Below are positions 22,501 to 34,573 of a stretch of DNA of 64,000 nucleotides, in pieces. A model generated the notes under the pieces. It was given only the letters and a program-made list of their open reading frames with translations, ran no database searches and was not told where the DNA came from. The DNA comes from Dactylonectria macrodidyma (Eukaryota; Ascomycota; Sordariomycetes; Hypocreales; Nectriaceae). The position numbers were made by a program, and so were the translations under genes. Numbering within the stretch: the stretch's first letter is position 1; each line of letters starts with the position of its first letter. Location of the stretch: positions 6,386,001 through 6,450,000 of the forward strand of contig JAGMUV010000001.1 of NCBI GenBank assembly GCA_020744425.1, given 5' to 3'.

Positions 22501-25500
22501 GGCGCATTGCTCAACCACGGCCATGTTCCATGGCGACCGCAACTCAGGACATGCGACCGATGACAGAAGCTTCGCAAGACAACAGCCGCCCGGCGGGAGA
22601 TGTTATGGTTTCTGGTCCAGAATACAGCATCTCTCGCGCGCAGCATAGCCCATCACCATCCTCTCACGCAGACTCGGCACTCTTCTCAGTACCGTCAGAT
22701 CTCGCAATACCCTGCCGAGCGGTGACCAAAAGACCGCATCGCGATTTGCAAGGGGACCTAGTCAAGATCCTCAAGGTTCTCATCCTCTTCAAGGCTGACA
22801 CATGTCTCAATGCATCGAGGAGAGGGATCCTTCAGCACCCTGGAGTAGTGCTCCCAGGAGACCGCAGTCTACCAGCCCATGGTATATCGTGCCTGCGCGA
22901 CCCAAAGAGTTCAGCAACGACATGAACATGGTCAATAACCTGGTTGGGAGAACTCGCACGAGGCTTGTGGAACTGGGCACTTGCACCAGCCCAGCCAATA
23001 AGTGAAGCTTCAACACACCATCCGTCGGACAGGACATGCGCGCGAGTGGCTCTGATGCACGAGCTTTCCGAATAACATGGCGAGAACCTCTCCATCGACA
23101 TAGATACGGCACCTCACTGCAACCTCAACCCCAACCTTCGGATGCCACAATCGCTACGCCCGCGAAAACTCTTGCTTGGTTCTTGACCAACTCTTCCATC
23201 CCGCTTCTACGTTCGGATCCACCTCTGCCTGCTGCCGTCTCTTCTAGACGAGTAGTTTCGACAAAGCATCTGCCCGAAACCGGCATCGTCAGCTCCTTGA
23301 GCAAAATTCGGCTCTGTTCGATGGCCGCTGCTGTCTTCGGAGCGATGTTCACTTCAGGTACCGTCGAATAGTCGGCGGGTGTCCTCCACTTGAGGTTGGC
23401 GTGGGCCGTTAACCACTACATCGATACCAGTCGAGTGAAGCATCGTCTGTGACACGATTGTCCAAGTTCAATCCCGTCGAGCTTCTTCGGATATACGTCC
23501 CTTGGAAGCCATGTAGTTTACTTGGGTGGGTCGATTGTCCGCCCCGTCTCGTGAGCCCTTCAACTTAGCTGTACCTCCTCTGTCGACACTACCATGTCCT
23601 GGAAGATGACGATATCCATCTTACCACTTCTGTGCTGTCGTTTGGATGTCAGTGTCACAAATGGCTGCGTGCCCTCCATTGGTTGAACGAGATATGAACA
23701 TGCCTCCACGTCCGTCGTCCCCAGTTATCGAAGGACGCCATGCTCCTACTTCGCTGTCACTAGATGGTGAGATGACGGATGTATGTCGCGCAAGGTCTCT
23801 GGGCTGACCCGAAACATTTCCTGTCGATCCGCTGTTGTGCATCTGTGGATAGGGCTCCGGCAATCTTACGTTGTGTTGCGTTGCTGTCTTGGTGGGGCTC
23901 AAACGAGATCTTCATGGCACTACTCTTGACATGTCCATTGTCGTTAGGTCCCTACCTGCCATTGACGAGGAGTATCCTAGTGTGCCTGTTGATCTTGTTG
24001 AGATCCTGTGCTAGAATCACCGGGATCGTCGCAGCGGGCCCAAGGCAGCTGTCGTCCTGGGCGTTGGCGTCGAAATCATCGCTGATCCTAACAAGACGCG
24101 GCGAATATCCGTTGACGTCGTATCGGCCCGCGACGATCCATCGAGGTCCTTCAAGTGCGCCTGCGCTGCACGTCTCGATCTTCATATGCGGGAGTGACAG
24201 TGACGGTCGCAGTGTATGGGTTTTGCCGGATCCCCTGGGGAGGCGGGCACACTTGTTTTATCCCTCATTGAACGCAATGTCTGCGCCAAGCACTGGTAAA
24301 TACTGTTATCAACGAGACACACATGGCCAAGACAGGTGGCGTTTGTTCGTCGTGATGAGCTTGCTTTTGTGATGATAGAGGGTAATCGCTCATAGGGCCG
24401 GTTAGGGTGACGAGGCACGCCAAGCCACCAAGTCTTTTCTTTGTGAGTGCGGAGTGCGGAATGAAAGCTTTCCCAACGCTGAGTTGCTTGGAATACGATA
24501 TACGGGAGGCACAAGAGTCAGAGTTGGAGCGGGCGGAAGCAAACCCGCGCCCTCACACGCAACGCAAGCACAGCCTATTTCTGATGGGATAAACCTATCA
24601 TTGTGCGTGAGATGTGTGATATGGCGTTGAAAACTGTCTCGAAAACTCTGCTTGGCGGAGATTCCGCGTCTTGGCAACTGCGCAATGGTTATATGTGATT
24701 CCCTCAGCTGATGCGCCATCGCTTGATGGAGGACTGGCATTGGGTTGAGTTGGGGACGGGCTGGTGAGTTTTCTCGTGACCAAAAACGACGATTACATTG
24801 AGGAACTCACCCCCTTAGCATGACTCTTTGCGTGGTGCTCATGTAGTCCCTAAGGTGAGTGAGAGTGATGACTGAGATTTTAAACTCGTGAAGCGTAGCT
24901 GGCTACAAGCTCTGAGCCTCACTCCACAATGTAGACAAGTGGGTAAGTGTTGGAGTCGAGGAATTCGTAGACAAGTGATTGGACGTACTATTATTTAAAG
25001 TCTATAATAAAGGTGTATCGATCGAACATTTTATGAGAATCTACGATACGGTTACACTAGGGTAGATGTCATCCTGCGTATCCCGTGAGACGCTTTGATG
25101 GTGCACCGCCCAGGCGGGTTCGCACCCAAAGTTGAACTCACCTGCGCCATGGAAAGCCAGACAAAAACACAAGAAGTCGGACCCTGTACGCGGAGAACAG
25201 AATTCGGGCCATCCAGCCCAGCGTCGTACCCGAGGCAACCTCAACCGCCGTCAACTTTTCCCCTCCGTGGCATTCCGATCTTATCAATCAGCCCACCCCA
25301 CGCCGCCAAATGGATCCGTGGGCCACACTGCGTCCCTTAGCGTTTATGCCCGGGGCGGGGCATGTCGCAATGGCCTCGGGTGGCGGACAAGGGGAGGAGG
25401 GGCTGGAATTTCTCAATGAGGATTGAGTTTCCGGTAGGAAAAGAGCCAAAGAGACATAACTGTGCGAATGAAGGTGGTGTAGCGTATGGAGAGTCCGCGT

Positions 25501-26470
25501 AGACGAGGGAGGGCACGGCGGAGAGGTCCCAAAGAGAGGAACTCGACCGGTGGATTGGACAAATAATATCTCACCAACCACGTGTTTCCCGTAGAGGCAT
25601 CCCCTTCAAATTTTTTATCAATCTCCCGCTAGCGGGTTGGCGGGGGAGTAGGCGTGGTGATAGCAGGGCTAGCCCGGAAGCAGAGTCCACTTCGTCGAGG
25701 ATTAATGGCCAGGGTTAGTCGTATGATGTGGGATCGAGTTGAGGAGCTAGGATGCCATTATGTAACTGGGATGGGAAGGGAAGTGAAGGATGGAAAAGTG
25801 CCGTGTGTTGGTTTGCGCTTGTTCGGCTCATGTGTCCTGGGGGGATTGTTGTAGGCATGCGATTCAAGATGGAGGCTGAACCTCAACTCTCAACCGTTTA
25901 GTGAGAGACTGATGTGAGAGACTGATGTGAGAGACTGATGTGAGAGACTGATGTGAGAGACTGAGGGTGGATGAATATGTTGTAGGTGGGTGTGTAAGCT
26001 GTCTGGCAAATGTCCTGTAATTACTGTCCATCTCCAACTTGGCCTAGCTGTCATGAGTGATATACTGACCCCCAGACTACTGCACTTTCAGCCTCCATTC
26101 GCGATGGACATGCCGATCATCAAAAAGCAAAAGCGGTCGGGTTTCGGACGTCTACCGGTATTGATGACGATGCTGCAGCCAAGTGTGGAACTTGATTCTA
26201 GCCGTTTTTACGCTACGTCGCAGTCGCCTTTTTTGCATCATCCCCCCCAAGCTTGGCCTTTTTTGTACCGACACCGGGATGGGAAATGCCGATTGAGAAT
26301 ATAAATCTGGAGGTGGGTGGAAAGCGAACCCGGAGCCGGCTCGGTGTTTTACTTTTTTGCGTCGTTTGCGTAATCCATTGTCTCTGTAGTGTTCCTTCCA
26401 TTGTCCTCTCTCTGATCCGTTGTTGTCCATCTTTTCCATCGTCATCAATTGCACTCAATCCATCGCAACA
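19534..26470. other. 6.9-kb intergenic region between sidH and sidF
   Basis: This would be the divergent promoter region of sidH (-) and sidF (+), but it is much longer than needed. Many open frames of 60-200 codons are present on both strands between 20.0 and 24.7 kb, none with a recognised domain or a consistent splice model. A 13-bp minisatellite is at 25901. The stretch is not strongly AT-shifted, so it is not an obvious RIP graveyard. A lost or very divergent gene, or non-coding transcripts, cannot be excluded. Confidence 0.4.
25901..25965. repeat. 13-bp minisatellite, five units
   Basis: The unit GTGAGAGACTGAT is repeated head to tail about five times, the last copy diverging at its end. 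It sits about 500 bases upstream of the sidF start. Confidence 0.9.
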
Positions 26471-27781
26471 ATGGCTTCTACCACCACCACAACCACAGAT
26501 CCCTTTGCGGGAGACGCACCCATCAAGACGCGGCTGCCGTATCCTTACCTGACGACGTACAACCTCGAGCGCACCTCTACCAGCGAGCAATCGTGGGCGC
26601 TTCGTAAGGCCGAATCCCAAGATGCTGCTGGCAAACCCTTCCCTCACGTCTTGCACAACGATCGCCTCACCTTCACCAGACTCCCCGCTACAGAGGCCGA
26701 CTCTACCATTGACGAGAACGACAACACGCCCTGGGCCAACGCCCGTCGCAGCCCCGTCTGGGTCGCTTCCTGGACGGGCTCCGAGGCGCCGACGCGGAAC
26801 CAGGTCTGGCTGTTCCTGTACCTCTTCTTCGCCATCGACAGCAAGACGGAGACGGTGCGCCTGCGCGTCGAGGGCGAGGGCTTCCAGGGCCTTGCCGACG
26901 CCCTGCTGAACGCCATGGTCGCCATTGAGCATCCCGCGCCCTCGTACGGCTCCAAGCAGAAGCTCGAGACTGTGCCCGGCGAGACGTTGATCCTGCGATC
27001 GGCCTTTTGGCAGGGCTGCGCGTCGCCGCTCGGAACCCAGCCCATCTGGCTGCCATCGTGGAACCCGAGCCTCGTGCCTCATGTCGAGTACGTTCTGACG
27101 CCCATCGACTCGGCGCTGCTGCGACACCCTCGTCGAGCCCCGAAGCCAGCACCTGGATCCATCCTCTACAGCCGCTACATCCCCTCGCTGGACAAGCACT
27201 TTGCGCTGCAGACGGTCGACTACAAGAACGCCGACCATCTCAACCTCTTCCACACCTGGCAAAACGACCCCCGCGTGGCCAAGGGCTGGATGGAGTCGGG
27301 CACGCTCGAGCACCACCGCAGCTATCTCAACACGCTGCACGACGACCCTCACGTCATCCCCGTTTTCGGCTGCCTCGACGGCCACCAGTTCGCCTACTTC
27401 GAGCTGTACTGGGCCAAGGAGGACAAGATGGGCGCGCACTATGCGTCGCTAGACTTTGACCGCGGGCGCCACGCTTTAGTCGGCGACGCGTCCTACCGCG
27501 GCCAGCACATCATCACGGCGTGGTGGCCCAGCATTATGCACTACGAGTTCATCGACGACTGCCGCACCGAGCAGGTCGTCGGCGAGCCGCGCCTGACCAA
27601 CGAGAAGATCCTCATGTACGAGATGATCTTTGGCCTGCACCAAAACAGGTTCCTCGACCTGCCGCACAAGCGCGCCAACTTGGTTGTCATCTCGCGCGAG
27701 CGATTCTTCCAGCTGTGTCCGTTCCAGCAGATGCTGCCACGGGTTGCTGGTACCAACTTTGGCTTCGAGCCCAAGCTGTAA
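26471..27781 (+). CDS. sidF: Anhydromevalonyl-CoA:hydroxyornithine transacylase
   Basis: A single exon of 436 residues from the ATG at 26471 (context CAACAATGGC); the frame is open further upstream but that part looks like leader. The C-terminal half is the GNAT-type acyltransferase domain of siderophore biosynthesis (AlcB/RhbD/IucB family): VAKGWMESG, PVFGCLDGHQFAYFELYWAKED, a long YRGQHIITAWWPSIMHYEF segment and ANLVVISRERFFQLCPF. SidF transfers the anhydromevalonyl group from CoA to N5-hydroxyornithine. The protein ends in PKL, which fits the relaxed PTS1 pattern (S/A/C/P)(K/R/H)(L/M), consistent with the peroxisomal location known for SidF. The N-terminus is a Thr-rich linker. The gene diverges from sidH across a 6.9-kb gap. 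Confidence 0.92.
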   Translation: MASTTTTTTDPFAGDAPIKTRLPYPYLTTYNLERTSTSEQSWALRKAESQDAAGKPFPHVLHNDRLTFTRLPATEADSTIDENDNTPWANARRSPVWVASWTGSEAPTRNQVWLFLYLFFAIDSKTETVRLRVEGEGFQGLADALLNAMVAIEHPAPSYGSKQKLETVPGETLILRSAFWQGCASPLGTQPIWLPSWNPSLVPHVEYVLTPIDSALLRHPRRAPKPAPGSILYSRYIPSLDKHFALQTVDYKNADHLNLFHTWQNDPRVAKGWMESGTLEHHRSYLNTLHDDPHVIPVFGCLDGHQFAYFELYWAKEDKMGAHYASLDFDRGRHALVGDASYRGQHIITAWWPSIMHYEFIDDCRTEQVVGEPRLTNEKILMYEMIFGLHQNRFLDLPHKRANLVVISRERFFQLCPFQQMLPRVAGTNFGFEPKL

Positions 27782-30700
27782 GACAGGCATGGCAGATGGG
27801 TGTAGCAGACAGAGTACATAATGAAAAGCGTTGTGTTGCAACAAAGGAAAATAAACATTACTTACTACTTGAGAATATTGCCTGCCCCTGTTGTGAATGA
27901 GTTACATGTTGTGCTGAATAAAGTAGACCCTGGTGAATTAAGTCAGTGTAGAAATGTACAAAACACCATCGAGCCCTGGTTCATCATCCTCGTCATCAGC
28001 AACCATCATCCCCCACCATCAACATCACATGTTTACCTTCCACATACAGTACATACTTCGTAAATACCTAGACAGCATGTGGATAGATGAGTCAAAGCGA
28101 ATTAAACTACTCATTTAAACTACTCGATTAAACTACGCATACATCCCCGTCCTTCCCCACCATCGCCATGCGTCCTCAGAATCCATCGCACGACCTGTGC
28201 ATGCGTCCAAGGGCCAACAGACAAGTCAACCCATGCATGACACCCAGCCCAGGACTTAAATTTCGACTCGTATCGAACCGGCAGAGGGCAACTGCGGCAC
28301 ACTCAAAAGCCCATCATGAGACCTCCATCCGTTCTCGGACCTGCCCTGCAGCGAATCAGCACCGAAGCATATGCTTTCCGGATGGCAACCCCCACGATTC
28401 ATAGTCATGACTGCTGTTTGCCGGACTAGGATGCAGGGTCTTGGAATGTGAGCAGGGTTTTCCATTTCTTTCCACCTCGTCCATCTGCACGAGGACAGGT
28501 GTGGGAGTGGTGAAGCTTGGCAAGCGTGTTGGACGGGACGACAAGACAAGTCACCGGATGTATCCGTACCTGGGACTGGGACCACAAGCCACCCGTCCCA
28601 CTTGTCAATCCGTATCGACTACCGGCATGAGACGGTGGACATTTTTCGCATTTCCGGTCGGCTCGTCGGTCTTGATGCGCCAAGGCCGAATAGTCGCTTG
28701 TGAGTGCGTAGCGTGGAAGAAGCTGAGTATTGCATCTGCGTACCCTACAGTACCGCGGTAGCCGATGTAGCCGATGCGGCTTTGTTAACAAAACAGCTTT
28801 TGCAATATCATCGGGACATGCCGGATCAGCCTTATCCGCATGCGGTGGCGGCTGCATCGTCGAAGCTCTCGACTTGCTTGTTGGGCGACATGTGCAAAGA
28901 CACCAGTTTCAGCTGCCAAGCAGACAGTTGCGATTTCGCATCAGCCTCTTTTTTTTTCTTCCTCATCTGCAAGCATGAGTTGTTTCTTTTTAAGCTTAAT
29001 CTTGGCGACCTAGCCGCAAAAGCTGCGTTTTACGTATGGTTCAGTTGATAGTCGTGAGTTAGACCGGTAGACGAAGCTGCTGATGGCATGACGATGACTC
29101 CACCCATAATCCAGGGTTCTACCAACAGCAGCAAAAGCTAAGCAGGGGAGCTTCCTCATTGGACGGCAGGGCCATACGCGCGCAGAAGCAGAGGGCCGTG
29201 TACTAATAAGCTTCCCGTTATGGTTGAATGCATCTGGAGATTTCGCTTTTTGTCCACGAGGCCCGCTCCATAATGTTCCACCTGAAAGATGGCGCCGAGC
29301 TTTGAAGATGGCGTCGGACCTTGGGAAAACTCTGCAGCTCCAGTTCCAAACCGACCGGGGGGTCCATCACGGCGAACAATGGCCATCAGATTAGATTGGG
29401 AGAATATGCATTCGCGTCCTCCATTCGTCACGCGAACAGGCGTCGCCAAGGCGCTGGTTCTCGGGGCTGATGTGGCAATTGGCATGGGGCCAGAATGAAG
29501 CCGATGGTCACCGGGAGAGGTTGCGGTACTACGGACTGTCCGGGATGCCGGAAGCCGGACGGGATGGTCCACATACAGGCTTTGGAGTCGGCACACCGGA
29601 CGGAGGTGCGGGCAGAGAGGGAGCTTCAATGAGAGCAGTGGTAGAATAGACGGTTTGTATCTGTTCAATGTCAGTAAAAATCTGAGTAGTTCAACAGTTT
29701 CCCGTATCTGTGCAGTCGAGAATCCCCTTCCTTTTCCCCCAACCCTCTCACAATGGCATTCACCAATTCCCTTGACCCAAGTTCAATAGCTGGCATCACG
29801 GACTGTCCGTGATGCCGTCGCCACGACCCCATACCCCACCACGGCGCAGGGCTCGGCTTCGGATTGGACTCGGTTGCATAGCGGCTGTTGGGTCTAAGCT
29901 GGGGTGCGTGCAAGAGAAGAGAAAAAAAAAAGAGGGCAGACAATGTGACCAGACAAAGTTGCGTGCGTGGCTGACACAGATTAAACCGACGCCTGGTGAT
30001 TCGGTGCCGTACGCCTCATCATGTTTTGACGACGCGGTGATGGCGCTTCTGTTGTCTGTCCAGTAGGACTGTCTTGTCGTCGTTGAACGTTCACGAACAA
30101 GACTCGTCGTCGATCGTAGACGCGCCATCCTGGACGCCCATCACCTGGTTAGCATGCCTTAGACCCTGCTGCACACCCGCTATTCTTGGCCTTGACCCTC
30201 AATTCTTGGTCTTGGCCCCTCGTTCCTCGTTCTCTTCCGCATCTTGGCGCTTGGCAACCAACCCTTCTGGCTCCAGCTCGGTCCAGACATCCCATCTCCT
30301 CGGGTCTAGAGTCCTTGGCAAGCAACCATTTCACATCAGTTCAACGCACTTCACATCAGATGAAGAGAGAGAGAAAAACTTGCACTCGCAACACTCACTC
30401 CACTTTGACTCTCTCAGTCCACCGTTCGGGAGGCCTGTTGGCTCTAATTCCGCGAGGAGGGGGGCGTGTGTGTTCTCTTCTTTTTGCCTCTTCCCCTCCC
30501 GCTCCTTGGTCTCGGGTCCGCGTATGTACACACACACTCCTCTTCTTCCTCCCCTTGCTTGCTGTTGAAGCTATCCACATCGGGCATTGTCCCAGCTCCA
30601 TGCGGTTTAGTCCCCTGTTTGAGCAAAAACGCCCGTTCCTCTTTCTGCATCCCATTTGCGCATCGCCAACAAATTCGTAGCTGTAGCTGTCACGAGCCAT

Positions 30701-31093
30701 TGTGCCCGATGTCGGTCCTCGCCCATTTCCGTGTAGCAGCCAGCCTTTCATACCTTGCCTTGTGTGCCATCGCGTGATCTAATCTAATCAGATGCGCGCT
30801 TTTCACACACCCGTCGATTGATTCTGCGCGACAGGCCCCCATCCCTCGCCAGCGCTAGCAATACCCACGTCGCCCCAGGTAGTGAAAGATAGTTCGATGT
30901 AGCAAGGCAAAAAGCTACCAGGGGTCTTTGCTGCCTTTTTTTTTCCCTTCCCTTTCCCATTATTTATACAAGGGCGCAGGATCCCATTTTCGTTTTGTCT
31001 TGCTTTCCTGCCGCACGCTTACTGTTCCTCGTCCAATTCCCTCCCCCCTCCCCCTCCCCATTATCGGTTGTATTCACAAGAACAGCTGCTATC
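27782..31093. other. 3.3-kb intergenic region between sidF and the transporter
   Basis: No supported gene. It holds a short perfect palindrome at 29792 and a C/T-rich leader-like stretch at about 30900-31060 before the transporter. A TATTTATA element lies at about 30959-30967, about 130 bases before the transporter ATG. Open frames near 30.1-30.8 kb are low-complexity and read both ways, so they were not called. Confidence 0.45.
29792..29816. repeat. Perfect 12-bp inverted repeat with 1-nt centre
   Basis: The left arm GGCATCACGGAC (29792-29803) is the exact reverse complement of the right arm (29805-29816) around a single T. It lies in the gap between sidF and the siderophore transporter. 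It could be a dimeric factor site or a hairpin; no function is shown. Confidence 0.6.
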
Positions 31094-33060
31094 ATGGCCG
31101 GGTTCTTCAAGTTCAGCCGTCAACACGACGCCAACGTGGCGGCCGCAGAGGTCACGCCCGTCAACGACAACACCAACAACATCGTCGGCGATGAGAAGAC
31201 GCCTAATGTCGAAGATGGCGTCCGCGAGAGCGAGAGCGGCGACGAGAAGCACCGCAACGAGCTCGAGAAGGATGCGCAGACTGGTGTCCAAGAGGTCGAG
31301 GCCGTTACCTTGACTTGGTCCAAAGCTTCGCTCATTAGCGCCTTTATCCTGTACGTTTTCTGCCTGTTGTCGCATATTTGACATCTCATATGAGAGACAC
31401 CCCGCGATAGCCTCTTATTGGATGCGCAAATCTGCTAACACAAGCGCCCTCTTACAGCATGTTCTTGCTCTACATGGTCAACGCCTTCCAGTCCACCATC
31501 CTCTACAGTCTTACTCCCTTTGTCACCAGCGAGTTCGCGGCTCACTCCATGCTCAACGTCATCAGCGTCGTCTCGGGCGCCATGACGGCCGCCCTCTACA
31601 TCCCCGTGGCCAAGATCCTCGATCTCTGGGGCCGCGCCGAGGGCTTTGCCATCATGACCGGCTTCGCGACTCTCGGCCTGATCCTCATGGCCACCTCCAA
31701 CGGCCTCGCGCACTTCTGCGCCGCCCAGGTCTTCTACTCGGTCGGTTTCGGCGGCATGACCTACTGCATCGACGTCATCACCGCCGATATCTCCAAGCTC
31801 AAGAACAGAGGTCTCGCCTACGCCTTCACTTCGTCGCCTTACATGATCACCGCCTTCGCCGGTCCCAAGGCCGCAGAGGACTTTTACGAGAAGGTCAGCT
31901 GGCGCTGGAGCTTTGGCTGCTTCGCCATCATCCTGCCCTTTGTCGCTGCGCCTCTGTTCTTCCTCTTGAGGGTCAACCTGAAGAAGGCTCGCGCTCAGGG
32001 CATTGTCGCCAAGGAATCCAGCGGGCGCAACATTCTGCAGAGCATCTGGTACTACTTTATTGAGTTTGACGGTGAGCAAATTGGTTTAGCTTGTTCTAAT
32101 ATACCCATGTACTGACTTGTGAAACTAGGCGCCGGTTGCTTCCTCTTCGCTGCCGGTCTCACCACCTTCCTGCTCCCCTTCACCCTCGCTTACTACGCCC
32201 CCAACGGCTGGAAGAGCGGCTACATCATTGCCATGATCGTCGTCGGCTTCGTCGTCCTCGTCCTTTTCGGACTCTTCGAGACATACGTCGCCCCCAAGCC
32301 CTTCCTCAAGCACGACTTCCTCACTGACCGCACCGTCATCGGCGCGTGTCTCCTCGACGCCACCTACCAGATCTCCTACTACTGCTGGGCCAACTACTTC
32401 AGCTCCTTCCTGCTGGTTGTTAACGGCGTGTCCATTGCCGAGTCTGGTTACATCGGCAACACCTTCAACGTCGTTTCCGGCTTCCTCTTGTTCATTGTCG
32501 GCTTTGCCATCCGCAAGACCGGCCGCTTCAAGTGGCTGCTGTACGGAGCCGTTCCTCTCTACCTCCTCGCCCAAGGTCTAATGATCTACTTCCGCGGCAC
32601 CACCAAGAACGTTGGCTACCTCGTCATGTGCCAGGTCTTCATCTCTATTGGAGGCAGCGTCTTCATCATCGTCCAGCAGATTTCCATCTTGGCCGCCGTC
32701 GACCACCAGCACGTCGCCGCTGCCCTCGCTCTGTTGTTCGTCGTTGGCACCACCGGCGGTGCTATTGGCAGCACCATTTCCGGCGCCATCTGGACCAACA
32801 CCTTTGAGAAGGCCCTCGGCTGGTATCTCCCCGAGAGCCAGCAGGGCAATGTCTCCACCATTGCTCTCGATGTTGAGGTGCAGTTGAGCTTCGAGTGGGG
32901 ATCAGTCGAGAGAATTGCCATTCAGGATGCCTACCGCTACGCCCAGACTCGCATGCTTGCCGCTGGTGTCGCCTTCATGAGCCTGGCCATTGTATGGACC
33001 CTGTTCTTCCGCAACATCAACCTCCACAAGCTCCAGCAGACCAAGGGTATGGTCTTTTAA
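31094..33060 (+). CDS. MFS siderophore-iron transporter (MirB/Sit1 type)
   Basis: Three exons, 31094-31350, 31458-32071 and 32129-33060 (introns 107 and 57 nt); 600 residues. A hydrophilic, charged N-terminal region of about 75 residues precedes a long series of hydrophobic segments, in line with the 14-helix siderophore-iron transporter (SIT) branch of the major facilitator superfamily. Typical SIT features are YCIDVITADISKLKNRGLAY followed by AFTSSPYMITAF, the mid-loop FEFD segment, and a C-terminal loop with two conserved Tyr (QDAYRYAQ) before the last helix. SIT proteins import ferric siderophores by proton symport at the plasma membrane. Which siderophore is carried cannot be read from sequence, but the adjacent biosynthetic genes suggest fusarinine or its acetylated form. 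Often iron-repressed; no perfect GATA-repressor site was found close by. Confidence 0.92.
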
Positions 33061-33739
33061 AATGGGCCAGCGCCGACTTTGGCCGAGATACCTTACAATA
33101 CCATTTCTTTACTACTAGGCTGTCGAGGCCATAATTAGTAAACCTTTCCTTCTTTTCAAGTATGTGGGACGAAGATGATGAACGATAATGAGGTCGCTGT
33201 CTTCCCCGTATTCCATGTTTCCCTTACGCGGACTAATCCATATCTCGGAACAAAGTCTGGTCAACCCGTTGTGGGCGTATATAGTCATAATATAGCACCA
33301 CAATCTTAATTGTTGGCATCAACGAACCCAAAGGTCTTGTCCCGAACCTGTGAAATGTTCTTCAAGGGCTTTTAAACAATGGTTCATTTGCAAAACATCG
33401 GATGTCAAGATGAAGAGCAATGGGTCAAGGCCCACCAGCTAAAAACGCGACACGGATTCCGTGAGGACTCTATAGACCAGTGAGGGATGGAGCAAGAAAA
33501 ACCCTTTCGCGCTTAAGATTGTGTTGGCCCACATTGACAACGCACCTGGCACACTTCGTGATGCTCTAGGGTAAGCTGCATTTCACATGCTCTGCTGCCG
33601 ATCCGCTTGTTACCTGCCTTGAACAATGGACATCATGGTTTCAATTTGATTAACCTCAACACTCAGCTATGGACCACTCTGCTGCTTCTTTATCTGTATT
33701 CATTGGCAACTCCCATTTGCACATGCTTAATCTTGCCGC
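33061..33739. other. Convergent intergenic region
   Basis: About 680 bases between the transporter stop and the stop of the small gene on the other strand. No gene seen. Confidence 0.5.
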
Positions 33740-34249
33740 TCACAGGTCAATTGACGCTGCCGGGCGACCGAGGCTAGCTCTCCAGTGATGTTTGTTGACT
33801 GGATCCTTCTGGTAGATATTAACCTCGAAAAACTTGACATGACCCTGGCATTTGTAGTTCTTATACCTGAGTAATATCCGCGATTAGAGATCTAGACGAT
33901 GAAGAGAAGGGGAGAACTGGGATGGAGAGGCTTACGAATTGAGCTTCTCGAAGTTTGCTTGCACTAAGTCGTCCTCAAGCACTTCGGCGAACTCGTTATC
34001 CTTCCCTTGGACCGGAATGAAATACCTCTTCGACTCGAGTGGACCGTAGTTGACTTGTCGAACAAGCTGAACCGCAAACGGCGGTGGGTGCTCGACAAGA
34101 TTGGGCTTGACGCTACCGCCATCGACATCATTCGGAGCGGCCTCCCTTGGAAAGGCTGCCCACTGCATGAAGGCGGTGAACTTGTCCTGGTGCGAGAGGT
34201 ACTGAGGGCGGTAGGGCTTAATAGCACCACAGCAGAATAGTGAAGTCAT
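33740..34249 (-). CDS. Small conserved-looking protein, unknown function
   Basis: Two exons, 33936-34249 and 33740-33866, over a 69-nt intron; 146 residues. The intron is supported because the second exon continues the frame with no stop and normal composition. The N-terminus MTSLFCCGAIKPYRP has a Cys pair close to the start, a possible palmitoylation site. The middle has a beta-rich look (FAVQLVRQVNYGP, KRYFIPVQG) and the end is YKCQGHVKFFEVNIYQ followed by a basic tail. No family was recognised and no signal peptide or membrane segment is evident. It is the nearest gene to the siderophore transporter and convergent with it, which is only weak context. It could be a lineage-specific protein. 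Confidence 0.55.
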
Positions 34250-34573
34250 CTTGGCAGAGTCCTGGAGACGTGAGATAATGAGGGCAGTCGATGGTAGGTT
34301 GTTACCACGTTGATATGAAAGGAGATGAGGCAGATGATAAATGAATTTAAGAGAGCAATTCAAAACCCCATTCAAAGGAAAACTACTCCTTTTTATGTCT
34401 TTAAGCCATTTTCACATGATGAATGGCATCGCCGTCATAATCCATCGTGATCATGATTGGCCCGATCAGCCTTGGTGAGATGACATAAATTTTGAGGCCT
34501 ACCCATCCTCACGGGAGGCGACCAATCGGCTACTAATGGGCGACGCTACAGTCGTTCTCACTAACGCGTCAAC

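Noticed and set aside
22344..22925. A 193-codon + frame in the sidH-sidF gap
   Set aside because: Composition is mixed, no domain is visible, and overlapping minus frames are equally long.
23600..24400. Possible remnants of an ABC transporter in the sidH-sidF gap
   Set aside because: A few Gly-rich fragments suggested a nucleotide-binding domain, but no Walker A, signature or Walker B could be placed in order in any frame.
30074..30680. Two overlapping 164-codon + frames before the siderophore transporter
   Set aside because: They are Ser/Pro/Leu low-complexity translations of a pyrimidine-rich stretch, with equally long frames on the other strand.
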